This document shows, one piece after another, positions 47,523 to 56,817 of a stretch of 64,000 bases of DNA. A program made the position numbers and the translations under genes. The DNA lies in NCBI RefSeq assembly GCF_035917675.1, contig NZ_CP109104.1, positions 6,820,001-6,884,000 on the forward strand, in the 5' to 3' direction. The notes under the pieces were generated by a model. That model did not search any database. It was not told the origin of the DNA and saw only the letters and a list, made by a program, of their open reading frames with translations. The stretch comes from Streptomyces sp. NBC_01775. GTDB taxonomy: Bacteria > Actinomycetota > Actinomycetes > Streptomycetales > Streptomycetaceae. How positions within the stretch are numbered: the stretch's first letter is position 1; every line of letters begins with the position of its first letter.

Positions 47523-49064
47523 TCACCGGGCGGTCAGCCGGTGGACGGTCCGGTCGCTGAGATTGATGACGAAGCGCTGGGTGTCGATCCACGGACCGCC
47601 CCCCGCGACCCGTGTGAACAGCCGCACACAGCGCTGCTTCCCGCACTTCGCGAGCGCGTCGCCGCGCGCCTCGCGCGGCACGTAGCCCAGGCCCTGCGTG
47701 CCCAGTTGGTCCGCGCTCTTGAGGTCCTTGCCGGTCTCCCCGCGGTAGTCGGCCCGCAGCCCGGCCCCCAGCGGATCCTTGACCAGCAGCTCCGCCGCCT
47801 CGTGGGCCTCCGCCCAGGCGGGCGGGGGCTGGGCGCCGTGCGACTTCTCGGAGTGCGCGACCTTCGACGCGGTCAGATCGACGCTCTTGTGGATCAGCGC
47901 GTCGTCGGCGTAGTCGTAGAAATAGACCTCGGCGGTGCGGGCGCCACCCGACCCCTCGTCCTCGGCCAGATCGGTCGCCACATGCTGCGGCGCCCCCGCC
48001 TTGCCGGTCACATCCTCACCGGCGCCGCGCAGACCCTGGCCCCCGGACAGGGCGATCTTCCACGCTCGGGTGCGCTCGTCGCCGGTCAGCGGCTGCCGGC
48101 CCCGGCCGCTCCCGCTCGCCGCGGGAGCGTCCTGCACCTTCGCCGGCGGCCCCTCGCCCTGGACGCTCCCCGGAAGCGCGGAGCCCCGGCCGGCGGTCCG
48201 CGCCTCGTCCGAGTCCCCGGAGGCGTTCATCGGAAGGGTGACGGCGAGCATCCCCGCGGTGGCGACAAGGGCCAACGCCCCGCCCCACACCATCCGCCGC
48301 ACCCCCACCGCTCGCGCGGCCCCCGCTCGCGCGGAAGCCGCCCGCGAAGCCTTGGCCCGGACGCCGGCTCCCGGCCGCCCGCGCCCGGTGCCCACGGAGT
48401 GGCCTGCCGCCTTGCCCACGTCGGAGCCGGTACCCGCCTCGGCGTCGTCGTCCGCGTCCACGGCGGGGCGAACACCCCCTGTGTCCTTCGCCTCCGTGTC
48501 TGTGGCGTGGCCGGCGCCCGTTTCGGCTGCGGGCTCCTCGGGTCCCGGGCGAGCGGCGTCGCTCGTACCTGGAGTCTTGGCTTCCTTGCCCGCGCCGGTG
48601 CCCGTCTCGACGGCGGCCGGCTTCGCCGGGGCCGGGGTTTCCGGGCCGGTATCCGCCCCGCGCGGACCCCCGGGGCCCGGTTTGGGCTTCTCGGCCGCGT
48701 CGGCGGGGGTGTTCCCCGCCGACGCGGGGGCGCCCCCGGCAACCGCGTCCGCCCCCGCGTCGGGGGCGGAGCCTCCTGTGTCCTGCTCCGCCTTCCCCGC
48801 ACCAGCGCTCCGCGCCTCCGCCTCCGCCTCCGCGGCGGTGCCGCTTGTGTCCGGGGCCGCCGGCCCGGTGGTCCCCCGACCCATGGGTGCGGCTTCCGCT
48901 TCCGCCGCTGCGGCGTCCGCGGCCTTCCCCGTTTCCGGCTCTCCGGGCTCCGCCGCGGCCCCCGTGCCGCCCGCACCCGTGCCGCCCGAACTCGGGTCCG
49001 GGTCCGGGCTGGTCGCCTCCGGGCCCCCCGGCCCGGTGGGCGTTGTTTCCCCCTCGTCGGTCAT
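47523..49064 (-). CDS. Membrane-anchored protein with amine-oxidase N-domain-like exterior
   Basis: A 513-residue protein in three parts. Residues 1-255 are an Ala/Gly/Pro/Glu/Thr-rich disordered cytoplasmic region. Residues about 258-280 (MVWGGALALVATAGMLAVTL) are a single membrane helix after an Arg-rich patch. The exterior domain (about 300-513) contains ARTAEVYFYDYADDALIHKS, QPPPAWAEAHEAAELLVKDP and a C-terminal VRLFTRVAG ... FVINLSDRTVHRL. These resemble the cystatin-like N2 and N3 domains of copper amine oxidases. It is 29 bases upstream of the gene for the catalytic part, on the same strand, so the two probably form a complex outside the membrane. The match is by pattern only. The ATG at 49064 has AGGGG upstream. 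Confidence 0.55.
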   Translation of the reverse strand: MTDEGETTPTGPGGPEATSPDPDPSSGGTGAGGTGAAAEPGEPETGKAADAAAAEAEAAPMGRGTTGPAAPDTSGTAAEAEAEARSAGAGKAEQDTGGSAPDAGADAVAGGAPASAGNTPADAAEKPKPGPGGPRGADTGPETPAPAKPAAVETGTGAGKEAKTPGTSDAARPGPEEPAAETGAGHATDTEAKDTGGVRPAVDADDDAEAGTGSDVGKAAGHSVGTGRGRPGAGVRAKASRAASARAGAARAVGVRRMVWGGALALVATAGMLAVTLPMNASGDSDEARTAGRGSALPGSVQGEGPPAKVQDAPAASGSGRGRQPLTGDERTRAWKIALSGGQGLRGAGEDVTGKAGAPQHVATDLAEDEGSGGARTAEVYFYDYADDALIHKSVDLTASKVAHSEKSHGAQPPPAWAEAHEAAELLVKDPLGAGLRADYRGETGKDLKSADQLGTQGLGYVPREARGDALAKCGKQRCVRLFTRVAGGGPWIDTQRFVINLSDRTVHRLTAR

Positions 49065-49206
49065 CGTCGGCCCCTCGCATCGCCGTTCCACGACGGGTTC
49101 CCCGTCGCCTTGCCCAAGTGATTCCAGGCCACGATCAGTTGTTCGGCACCCCCGTTTCACCAGGGCGAACAATCCCGTAGCGTGGCCCGGGGGACAGGGG
49201 GTAGGC

Positions 49207-52200
49207 GTGGGGCGCAAGGAACGACCGGTCGATCCTGCCGGGGGGCCGGTGCAGCGGTTCGCGTACGAGTTGCGCAAGCTGCGCGAGGAGGCGGGCGGGC
49301 CCACCTACCGGCAGCTCGCGGACCGCTGCGAGTTCTCCGTCACCACCCTCTCCCAGGCCGCGGCCGGCGACCGGCTGCCGTCGTTGGCCGTCACGCTCGC
49401 CTACGTCACCGCGTGCGACGGCGACGCGGGCGAGTGGGAGCGCCGTTGGCGGGCCGCCTGCGTGGAGGAGACCGAGGAGCGGGCGCGCGTACGGGACGAC
49501 GAGGAGGAGCCGGGCACCCAGGATCCGCCCTACCGGGGCCTCGCCCGCTTCGAACCGGGCGACCACCAGCGCTTCTTCGGCCGCGACGACCTGACCGCCG
49601 AGCTGCTGGAGCTGGTGGGCGACAAGCGGTTCGCCGCCGTCTTCGGGCCCTCGGGCAGCGGTAAGTCCTCGCTGCTGCGCGCCGGGCTCATACCCCGGCT
49701 GCGCGCCGGCGACGAGTCCGGCGGCCCGCGCCCGGCCGCGGTGCGCATCCTCACCCCCGGCGAGCACCCGGCACGCACCCACGCGACGGCCTGCGCCCCG
49801 GCGGAGAGCGACACCGGCAGCGCGGGGGACACCGGCAGCGCAGGCGAGGACGACAGCGCAGGCGACGACGGCAGCGCGGGGGGCACCGACAGCGCGGGGG
49901 AGGGCGACGGGGGCGGTGAGACCTGGGTGCTCGTCGACCAGTTCGAGGAGGTCTTCACCCTCTGCCACGACCCCGCCGAGCGCGCCTGCTTCCTCGACCT
50001 GCTGCTGAGGGCCCGCGACCCCTCCTCGCGGCTGCGCGTCGTGATCGCCGTACGCGCCGACTTCTACGGGCGCTGCGCCGAACACCGGGGCCTGACCGCC
50101 GCGCTGCGCGACGCCGGTCTGCTCGTCGGGCCCATGAGTCCGGCAGAGCTGCGCGCCGCCGTCGTACGGCCCGCCGCCGCGCAGGGGCTGATCGTCGAAC
50201 GCGCGCTGACCGCCCGCCTCCTGCGCGAGGCGGAGGGCGAGCCCGGCGCGCTGCCGCTGCTCTCGCACGCGCTGCTGGAGACCTGGCGCCGCCGCAAAAG
50301 CCGCGCGCTGACGCTGGAGGCGTACGAGGCGGCGGGCGGCGTGCACGGCGCCGTCGCCCAGACCGCCGAGGACGTCTACACCCAGCTCTCCTCCCACCAG
50401 GCCGTCCTCGCGAGGCGCATCCTGCTGCGGCTCATCGCGCCGGGCGAAGGCGCGCAGGACACCCGCCGCCCCGCGGCCCGCGCCGAGCTGGAGCCGGCCC
50501 AGGCGGACGGCGACACCGGGCACGTCCTCGAACGCCTCGCCGCCGCCCGGCTGCTGACCCTCGACAACGACACCGTCGACCTCGCGCACGAGGCCCTCAT
50601 CACCTCCTGGCCCCGGCTGCGCGGCTGGATCGAGGCGGACCGCGAACGGCTGCGCGCCCACCGCAGGCTCACCGAGGCCGCGCACGGCTGGGAGGAGCTG
50701 GAGCGCGACCCCGGGGCGCTCTACCGGGGCAGCAGGCTCGCGGAGGCCACCGAGCAGTTCGTCCGCGGACCGGCCGGACTCGAACGTTCCGGCAGGCCGC
50801 GGGACGTCTACGACCCCGGGCTCACGCTCCTGGAGCGGGACTTCCTCGCCGCGAGCCAGGGCGCCAGGCTCCGCGAGAGGCGACGCAGAGGCGGCGGCGC
50901 CGTCGCGGTGTGCATGCTGATGACCCTCGCCCTGCTCGCCGGCGTCATCGCCTGGCAGCAGACCCGCACCAACACCCGCCAGCACACCGAGGCCGAGGCC
51001 CGCAGGATCGCGGCCGTCGCCGACAGCATGCGCATGTCCGACCCGGTGCACGCGATGCGGCTCAGCGTCGCCGCCTGGCGCCTCGCCGACACCCCCGAGA
51101 CGCGCTCCGCGCTGCTCGGCGCGCTCTCCCAGCCGGAGGAGGAAGCCCTCACCCTGCCCAGCGGCGCCGGCGCCGGGACCGAGCGCCTCCTCAGCGCCGA
51201 CGGGCGCACCCTCGTCAGCGCCGGGGGCGGCAGGCTCAACCGCTGGGACGTCGCCGGGCACCGCAGGCTCCACAGCACCGAGGGCCCCCGCGAGGAGCCC
51301 GACCCGGGGACGGCCATCGAGGCGGTCCTCTCCTCGGACGGCGACACCCTGGCCACCTCGGACGAGGAGTCCACCGTCACCGTCCGCCCCACCGACGGCG
51401 GCGCCCCCCACCCGCTGCACGGCGTCAAGGGCACCCCCGAGGGCTTCAGCCCCGACGGGAAGCTCCTCCAGGTCAGCGAGGATCTGGCCCCCCTCAGCGA
51501 GCGGATGAGCGCCCAGCTGTGGGACGTGCACCGCCGCCGCAAGGTCTTCGAGCGCGAGGTGGAGGACGAGCAGTCGGCCACCACCGCCGTCAGCCGCGAC
51601 GGGAACCGCGTGGCCGTGTGCCCCGACGGCGATCCCCTGGAGCTGTGGCACCTGGACCGCACCCGTGCGGGCGGCGACAAGGAGCTGCCGCTCGACGGCT
51701 GGAGCGCGCGCGCCCGCCGCGCCGTGTGCCGCTCCCAGCTGGTCACCTTCACCCCCGGCGACCGCAGCCTGGTCGGCCTGGACAGCAGCGGCATCCGCTC
51801 CTGGGACCTGGCCACGGGCCGCTCCCGCGCGCTCGCCTCCCAGCGCCGTTTGACCGAAGCGCGGCTCAGCGACGACGGGAAGCTGCTGGTCGCCACCGAC
51901 TCCGAGCGGATACTCGTGTGGCGCCCCGGCGTCTCCCGCCGCCCCGTCCTGAGCTATCCGCTGGTCAGCGAGTACGTGAGCGGGCTGAGTGTGGACACCG
52001 AGCAGGGCGTCGTCCGCTATCTGAGCGGGATGACGGGCCAGTCCGTACGCACCCTCTCCCTCGCGGGGACGCACCGTACGCACTGGGACGACGAAGCCGT
52101 CGGCCACGCGCTCTTCAGCCCCGACAGCCGCCACCTCCTCACGGCGCGGCTGAGGCCGCCGCACGCCCGCTTCCAGCTTCGCGACGGCCACACGGGCGCC

Positions 52201-53178
52201 CTCCGCGCGCGCCTGCCCGACCTGCCCTGTCACCGCGACACGGAGGCACTCGACGAGGGCGGCACCGGGAGCGACGCGGCTTGCAGCACCCCCGTGATGG
52301 CCTTCCGCGGCAAGGGCGCCGCCCTCGCCTACGGCACCAGCGAGTGGACGCCCGATGGCGGGGTGACGGACCGGATCGGGCTGTGGGACACCCGGCGGCG
52401 TGTGAGCGACCGGTTCCGCCTCCGACCGCCCCGGCACGAGCGGGCCCTGAGCAACGACCTCAACGGCCTGGCCTTCACCCCCGACGGCCGCTCCCTGCTG
52501 GTCTCCCGCACCCCCGACAAGGAGCGGGTGGAGATGTGGGACCTCCGCAGCCACCGCCGTACGCGCGTCCTGCGGCGGGCGGGCGGCGAGGCGCTGGCCG
52601 TACGTCCCGGAGGCGGGCTGGTGGTCACCAACCACGGCCAGCGCTTCTCGCCCGCCACCGGCAAGGTCGCCCGGCGGGCCCTCACCCAGGACCAGACCAA
52701 CTCCGTGGTCTTCAGCCCCGACGGCCGTCTCCTGGCGGCCGGTGACGACTCGGGCCGGGTCACGCTGTGGGACGGGCGGGCCCGCCGCAGTCTCGGCCTG
52801 CTTGCCGGGACCGACCGCGAGAACGGTGGAACGGGCGACGGCGCCGGACGGCCCGAGCCCGTCGCGGCCCTGGCCTTCTCACCGGACGGGCGCACGCTCG
52901 CGGTCGGCGGGGGAGACGGCACGGTACGCCTGTGGGACACCACCGCCCACCAGCCGCTCGGCGGCCCCCTGCCCACCGGCCGGGACAAGGTCGCCGCGCT
53001 CGCCTTCTCGCCCGACGGCGGCACCCTGCGCGTGGCGGGCGCCCGTACCGGCGTACGCCGCTACACCGTCGCTCCCGAACGCGTCGTCTCCCGGGTCTGC
53101 GCCCGCGCCGCCGGCGGCCTCACCCGCGCCCAATGGCACGCCACCCTCCACGATGTCCCCTACCGCCCCACGTGCTGA
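49207..53178 (+). CDS. XRE HTH, STAND NTPase and WD40-repeat protein
   Basis: A 1323-residue multidomain protein. Residues about 18-75 are an XRE-like helix-turn-helix (TYRQLADRCEFSVTTLSQAA). The nSTAND1 NTPase begins at about 120 (YRGLARFEPGDHQRFFGRDD), with Walker A FGPSGSGKSS near 147-156 and Walker B WVLVDQFEEVFTL near 240. Between the two is an insertion of SAG/GD-rich repeats (about 197-237). A winged-helix region follows, then one membrane segment (VAVCMLMTLALLAGVIAW, about 565-582). About 700 residues of degenerate WD40 repeats complete the protein (LAFSPDGRTLAVGGGDGTVR and similar). The GTG at 49207 follows AGGGGG. Such proteins are signal sensors or switch-type regulators. Confidence 0.88.
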   Translation: MGRKERPVDPAGGPVQRFAYELRKLREEAGGPTYRQLADRCEFSVTTLSQAAAGDRLPSLAVTLAYVTACDGDAGEWERRWRAACVEETEERARVRDDEEEPGTQDPPYRGLARFEPGDHQRFFGRDDLTAELLELVGDKRFAAVFGPSGSGKSSLLRAGLIPRLRAGDESGGPRPAAVRILTPGEHPARTHATACAPAESDTGSAGDTGSAGEDDSAGDDGSAGGTDSAGEGDGGGETWVLVDQFEEVFTLCHDPAERACFLDLLLRARDPSSRLRVVIAVRADFYGRCAEHRGLTAALRDAGLLVGPMSPAELRAAVVRPAAAQGLIVERALTARLLREAEGEPGALPLLSHALLETWRRRKSRALTLEAYEAAGGVHGAVAQTAEDVYTQLSSHQAVLARRILLRLIAPGEGAQDTRRPAARAELEPAQADGDTGHVLERLAAARLLTLDNDTVDLAHEALITSWPRLRGWIEADRERLRAHRRLTEAAHGWEELERDPGALYRGSRLAEATEQFVRGPAGLERSGRPRDVYDPGLTLLERDFLAASQGARLRERRRRGGGAVAVCMLMTLALLAGVIAWQQTRTNTRQHTEAEARRIAAVADSMRMSDPVHAMRLSVAAWRLADTPETRSALLGALSQPEEEALTLPSGAGAGTERLLSADGRTLVSAGGGRLNRWDVAGHRRLHSTEGPREEPDPGTAIEAVLSSDGDTLATSDEESTVTVRPTDGGAPHPLHGVKGTPEGFSPDGKLLQVSEDLAPLSERMSAQLWDVHRRRKVFEREVEDEQSATTAVSRDGNRVAVCPDGDPLELWHLDRTRAGGDKELPLDGWSARARRAVCRSQLVTFTPGDRSLVGLDSSGIRSWDLATGRSRALASQRRLTEARLSDDGKLLVATDSERILVWRPGVSRRPVLSYPLVSEYVSGLSVDTEQGVVRYLSGMTGQSVRTLSLAGTHRTHWDDEAVGHALFSPDSRHLLTARLRPPHARFQLRDGHTGALRARLPDLPCHRDTEALDEGGTGSDAACSTPVMAFRGKGAALAYGTSEWTPDGGVTDRIGLWDTRRRVSDRFRLRPPRHERALSNDLNGLAFTPDGRSLLVSRTPDKERVEMWDLRSHRRTRVLRRAGGEALAVRPGGGLVVTNHGQRFSPATGKVARRALTQDQTNSVVFSPDGRLLAAGDDSGRVTLWDGRARRSLGLLAGTDRENGGTGDGAGRPEPVAALAFSPDGRTLAVGGGDGTVRLWDTTAHQPLGGPLPTGRDKVAALAFSPDGGTLRVAGARTGVRRYTVAPERVVSRVCARAAGGLTRAQWHATLHDVPYRPTC

Positions 53179-53223
53179 CGCGCCCCGGACGCGCGGGCGC
53201 CCCGGAGGCCGGATCGCCCGGCC

Positions 53224-53277
53224 CCGCACGCGACGGTGCCCCCGCCCTCGAAAGAGCGGGGGCACCGTCGCGTGCGG
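53224..53277. terminator. Bidirectional terminator between the STAND gene and sucB
   Basis: 22-bp perfect arms at 53224-53245 and 53256-53277 with a ten-base loop, placed between two convergent genes. It is one of the strongest hairpins in the window. Confidence 0.9.
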
Positions 53278-53290
53278 CGGAGCGGCGGGG

Positions 53291-55060
53291 CTACAGGCCC
53301 AGCTCGCCCTCGAACTCGCCGGCCTCCAGGCGGGCCTTGACGTCCGCCAGGTAGCGCGCGGCGTCGGCGCCGTCGACCAGCTGGTGGTCGTAGGACAGCG
53401 TCAGGTAGACCATGTCGCGGATCGCGATGGTCTCACCCAGGTCCGGGTGGTTGATGACCATCGGACGGCGCACCGTCGCACCGATGCCCAGCTCGGCCAC
53501 CTGCGGGTAGTTCACGATGATCGTGTCGAAGAGCGCGCCCCGCGACCCGGTGTTGCTGATCGTGAACGTGCCGCCGGACATGTCGTCCGGGCCCAGGCCG
53601 CCCTCGCGGACCTTCTGGGCCAGCTCGGCGGTCTTGCGGGCGATGCCCGCCAGGTTGAGGTTCCCGGCCTCCTTGATGACCGGGACCATCAGGCCCTTTT
53701 CCGAGTCCACCGCGATACCGACGTTCTCCACGTCGTGGTACGTGATGGTGCCGTCGTCGTTCAGCCGCGCGTTGACCGACGGGTGCGCCTTGAGCGCCTC
53801 CGCCGCCGCCTGCACGAAGAACGGCATCGGGGAGAGCTTGACGCCCTCGCGCGCCGCGAAGCCGTCCTTGGCGCGGGCCCGCAGCTTCATCACGCGGGTG
53901 ACGTCCACCTCGACCACGGTGGACAGCTGCGCCTGGTTGTGCAGCGCCTTCATCATGTTGTCCGCGATGAGCTTGCGGATCCGCGGCATCTTGACCGTCT
54001 GACCGCGCAGCGGCGACGGCTCCAGCTTCGGCGACTTCGGTGCCGAGGAGACGGCCGGGGCCGCCGCGGGGGCCTGCTTGGCGGACTCGGCCGCCGCGAT
54101 GACGTCCTGCTTGCGGATACGGCCGCCGACACCGGTGCCGCGCACCGAGGAGAGGTTCACACCCTGCTCGGCCGCCAGCTTGCGCACCAGCGGGGTGACG
54201 TAGGCGCCGTCGCTCTCGGGCGCCGTGGCCGGGGCCGGGGCGGCGGGAGCGGCGGGTGCGGTGGCCGCCGGAGCGGGCTGCGCGGGAGCGGCCGGCTGGG
54301 CGGGCGCCGGCTGTGCCGGGGTGGGCTCCGGCGGCGTCTGCGGCGCGGCGGGCTGCGCGGGAGCGGGCTGCTCCTGCGCGGGCGCTGCCTGCTGCGGGGC
54401 CGGGGCCGGGGCGGGCTGGGCGGGGGCCTCGGCCTGCGCCGGTGCGGCACCGGCCGCGCCGATGACGGCCAGCTTCGCGCCGACCTCGGCCGTCTCGTCC
54501 TCGCCGACCACGATCTCCAGCAGCGTGCCGGCGGCCGGAGCCGGGATCTCGGTGTCGACCTTGTCGGTGGACACCTCCAGCAGCGGCTCGTCCTCGGCCA
54601 CCTCCTCGCCGACCTGCTTCAGCCAGCGGGTGACGGTGCCCTCGGTGACGGACTCGCCCAGCGCGGGCAGGACCACATCGGTGCCCTCGGCCGAACCGGC
54701 GGCGGGCGCCGGGGCAGCCGCGGGCTCGGGCTGGGCCTGCGGCTCCGGGGCGGCCTGCGGCTCGGCGGCCGGAGCCTCCTGCGCGGGCTCGGCGGCCGGG
54801 GCAGCCGCCGCGGGGGCGCCGGAGCCGTCGTCGATGACGGCCAGCTCGGCGCCGACCTCCACCGTCTCGTCCTCGGCCACCTTGATGGAGGCCAGCGTCC
54901 CGGAAGCGGGGGCGGGGATCTCGGTGTCGACCTTGTCGGTGGAGACCTCGAGCAGCGGCTCGTCGGCCTCGATGTGCTCACCCTCGGCCTTCAGCCAGCG
55001 GGTGACGGTGCCCTCGGTGACGCTCTCGCCGAGCGCCGGCAGGGTTACGGAAACCGCCAT
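53291..55060 (-). CDS. sucB: Dihydrolipoyl acyltransferase (E2 of 2-oxo acid dehydrogenase)
   Basis: A 589-residue E2. Two lipoyl domains each carry the lipoylated Lys in DKVDTE (residues about 45 and 175). Each is followed by an Ala/Pro-rich linker. The peripheral subunit-binding domain is YVTPLVRKLAAEQGVNLSSV, then RGTGVGGRIRKQDVI. The catalytic domain ends with LSYDHQLVDGADAARYL, whose His and Asp are catalytic. In actinobacteria this E2 serves both pyruvate dehydrogenase (with AceE) and 2-oxoglutarate dehydrogenase complexes. It lies 58 bases downstream of lpdA on the same strand. Confidence 0.95.
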   Translation of the reverse strand: MAVSVTLPALGESVTEGTVTRWLKAEGEHIEADEPLLEVSTDKVDTEIPAPASGTLASIKVAEDETVEVGAELAVIDDGSGAPAAAAPAAEPAQEAPAAEPQAAPEPQAQPEPAAAPAPAAGSAEGTDVVLPALGESVTEGTVTRWLKQVGEEVAEDEPLLEVSTDKVDTEIPAPAAGTLLEIVVGEDETAEVGAKLAVIGAAGAAPAQAEAPAQPAPAPAPQQAAPAQEQPAPAQPAAPQTPPEPTPAQPAPAQPAAPAQPAPAATAPAAPAAPAPATAPESDGAYVTPLVRKLAAEQGVNLSSVRGTGVGGRIRKQDVIAAAESAKQAPAAAPAVSSAPKSPKLEPSPLRGQTVKMPRIRKLIADNMMKALHNQAQLSTVVEVDVTRVMKLRARAKDGFAAREGVKLSPMPFFVQAAAEALKAHPSVNARLNDDGTITYHDVENVGIAVDSEKGLMVPVIKEAGNLNLAGIARKTAELAQKVREGGLGPDDMSGGTFTISNTGSRGALFDTIIVNYPQVAELGIGATVRRPMVINHPDLGETIAIRDMVYLTLSYDHQLVDGADAARYLADVKARLEAGEFEGELGL

Positions 55061-55118
55061 GGTTTCTGGTGCTCCTTAAAAGCTGTGCGGATGGGTCGCG
55101 CCCTGACGGACTCGGTGA

Positions 55119-56507
55119 TCAGTCGTGGGAGTGCAGCGGCTTCCCGGCCAGCGCGAGATGCGCCTCGCCGAGTGCCTCCGTCTGCGTCGGGTGGGCGTGG
55201 ATGAGCTGGGCCACCTCGGCGGGCAGCGCCTCCCAGTTGTAGATGAGCTGGGCCTCGCCGACCTGCTCACCCATACGGTCACCGACCATGTGGACGCCGA
55301 CCACGGCACCGTCGCGGACCTGGACGAGCTTGACCTCGCCCGTGGTCTTCAAGATCTTGCTCCGGCCGTTGCCCGCGAGGTTGTACTTGAGCGTGACGAT
55401 CTTGTCCGTGCCGTACCGCTCCTTGGCCTGCTCCTCGGTGAGGCCCACGGAGGCCACCTCGGGGTTGCAGTAGGTCACCCGCGGCACCCCGGCGTAGTCC
55501 ACCGGCACCGGGTTCAGGCCGGCGAGCCGCTCGGCGACGAGGATGCCCTCGGCGAAGCCGACGTGCGCGAGCTGGAGGGTCGGGATGAGGTCACCGACCG
55601 CCGAGATCGTCGGCACGCTGGTGCGGCAGTACTCGTCGACGGTGACGAAGCCGCGGTCCATGGCGACCCCGGCCTCCTCGTAGCCCAGGCCCTCCGAGAC
55701 GGGGCCGCGGCCGATGGCGACCAGCAGCACCTCGGCCTCGAACTCCTTGCCGTCGGCCAGGGTGACCTTGACGCCGTCCGCTGTGTACTCGGCCTTGTCG
55801 AAGAAGGTACCGAGGTTGAACTTTATGCCCCGCTTGCGGAAGGCCCGCTCCAGGAGCTTGGAGCTGTTCTCGTCCTCGACCGGCACCAGGTGCTTGAGGC
55901 CCTCGATCACGGTGACGTCCGTGCCGAAGGACTTCCACACGGAGGCGAACTCGACGCCGATGACGCCGCCGCCCAGGATGATCGCGTTCTTCGGGACCCG
56001 GTCCATGACCAGCGCGTCGTCGGAGCTGATGACGCGCTCGTGGTCGATGGTCAGACCCGGCAGGGACTTGGGCACCGAGCCGGTCGCCAGCAGGATGTGC
56101 CGGCCCTCGTAGCGCTGCCCGTTGACGTCGACGGAGGTCGGCGACGACAGGCGCCCGGTGCCCTCCACGTACGTCACCTTGCGGGAGGAGACGAGTCCCT
56201 GGAGGCCCTTGTAGAGCCCGGAGATCACGCCGTCCTTGTACTTGTGCACACCGGCCATGTCGATGCCCTCGAAGGAGCTCTTGACACCGAACTCGGCGCT
56301 CTCCCGCGACTGGTCGGCGATCTCGCCGGCGTGCAGCAGGGCCTTGGTCGGGATGCAGCCCCGGTGCAGGCAGGTGCCGCCTACCTTGTCCTTCTCGATG
56401 AGGGCGACATCCAGACCGAGCTGAGCGGCGCGAAAGGCAGCGGCATAGCCACCGCTACCGCCTCCGAGGATCACTAGGTCGAAAACGGTGCTGGCGTCGT
56501 TCGCCAC
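55119..56507 (-). CDS. lpdA: Dihydrolipoyl dehydrogenase (E3)
   Basis: A 462-residue flavoprotein disulfide reductase. DLVILGGGSGGYAAAFRAAQ binds FAD, GGTCLHRGCIPTK contains the redox-active disulfide, AIILGGGVIGVEFASVW binds NAD, and HAHPTQTEALGEA carries the catalytic His-Glu pair of the dimer interface. The enzyme reoxidises the E2 lipoyl group and reduces NAD. The GTG at 56507 (VANDASTVFDLVI) has GGAGG upstream; the longer frame is not supported. It forms an operon with sucB and follows a terminator after pepA. Confidence 0.96.
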   Translation of the reverse strand: MANDASTVFDLVILGGGSGGYAAAFRAAQLGLDVALIEKDKVGGTCLHRGCIPTKALLHAGEIADQSRESAEFGVKSSFEGIDMAGVHKYKDGVISGLYKGLQGLVSSRKVTYVEGTGRLSSPTSVDVNGQRYEGRHILLATGSVPKSLPGLTIDHERVISSDDALVMDRVPKNAIILGGGVIGVEFASVWKSFGTDVTVIEGLKHLVPVEDENSSKLLERAFRKRGIKFNLGTFFDKAEYTADGVKVTLADGKEFEAEVLLVAIGRGPVSEGLGYEEAGVAMDRGFVTVDEYCRTSVPTISAVGDLIPTLQLAHVGFAEGILVAERLAGLNPVPVDYAGVPRVTYCNPEVASVGLTEEQAKERYGTDKIVTLKYNLAGNGRSKILKTTGEVKLVQVRDGAVVGVHMVGDRMGEQVGEAQLIYNWEALPAEVAQLIHAHPTQTEALGEAHLALAGKPLHSHD

Positions 56508-56714
56508 GTCACGTCCTCCATGCATGGGTACGCCGTAACCGGTCTCCTGTGACCGGGCGGCTTGAGGTTCGGCCGCTGCTTTGTCTGCTCGGCCCTGGTC
56601 TGCGGATCGGCTGCTGCCAAGCCGCGCGGGGCCCTGTCCTGCCGGGAAACCATCTTCGCACTTGTTGAGGGAAACCGGGACGCGGGGCCCCACTACCTGA
56701 AAGTAGGGCCCCCG

Positions 56715-56757
56715 GTCCACGGCCCCGATCGCCGAGGGCGAACGGGGCCGTGGACCT
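56715..56757 (-). terminator. Hairpin downstream of pepA
   Basis: Arm GGTCCACGGCCCC at 56715-56727 pairs perfectly with 56745-56757. It lies 60 bases past the pepA stop and 208 bases upstream of lpdA. The remaining sequence between the two genes has no gene of its own. Confidence 0.7.
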
Positions 56758-56817
56758 GCCGGTTGTGACCGCGGTCGATCGCGCGGCCGGGTGTGCGTAC
56801 GCTCCGTCAGCCGGGCG

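Noticed and set aside
47935..49206. Upstream extension of the STAND gene frame
   Set aside because: The open frame continues leftwards through the antisense of the disordered region of the 47523-49064 gene. The GTG at 49207 with AGGGGG and an XRE domain just behind it is the better start.
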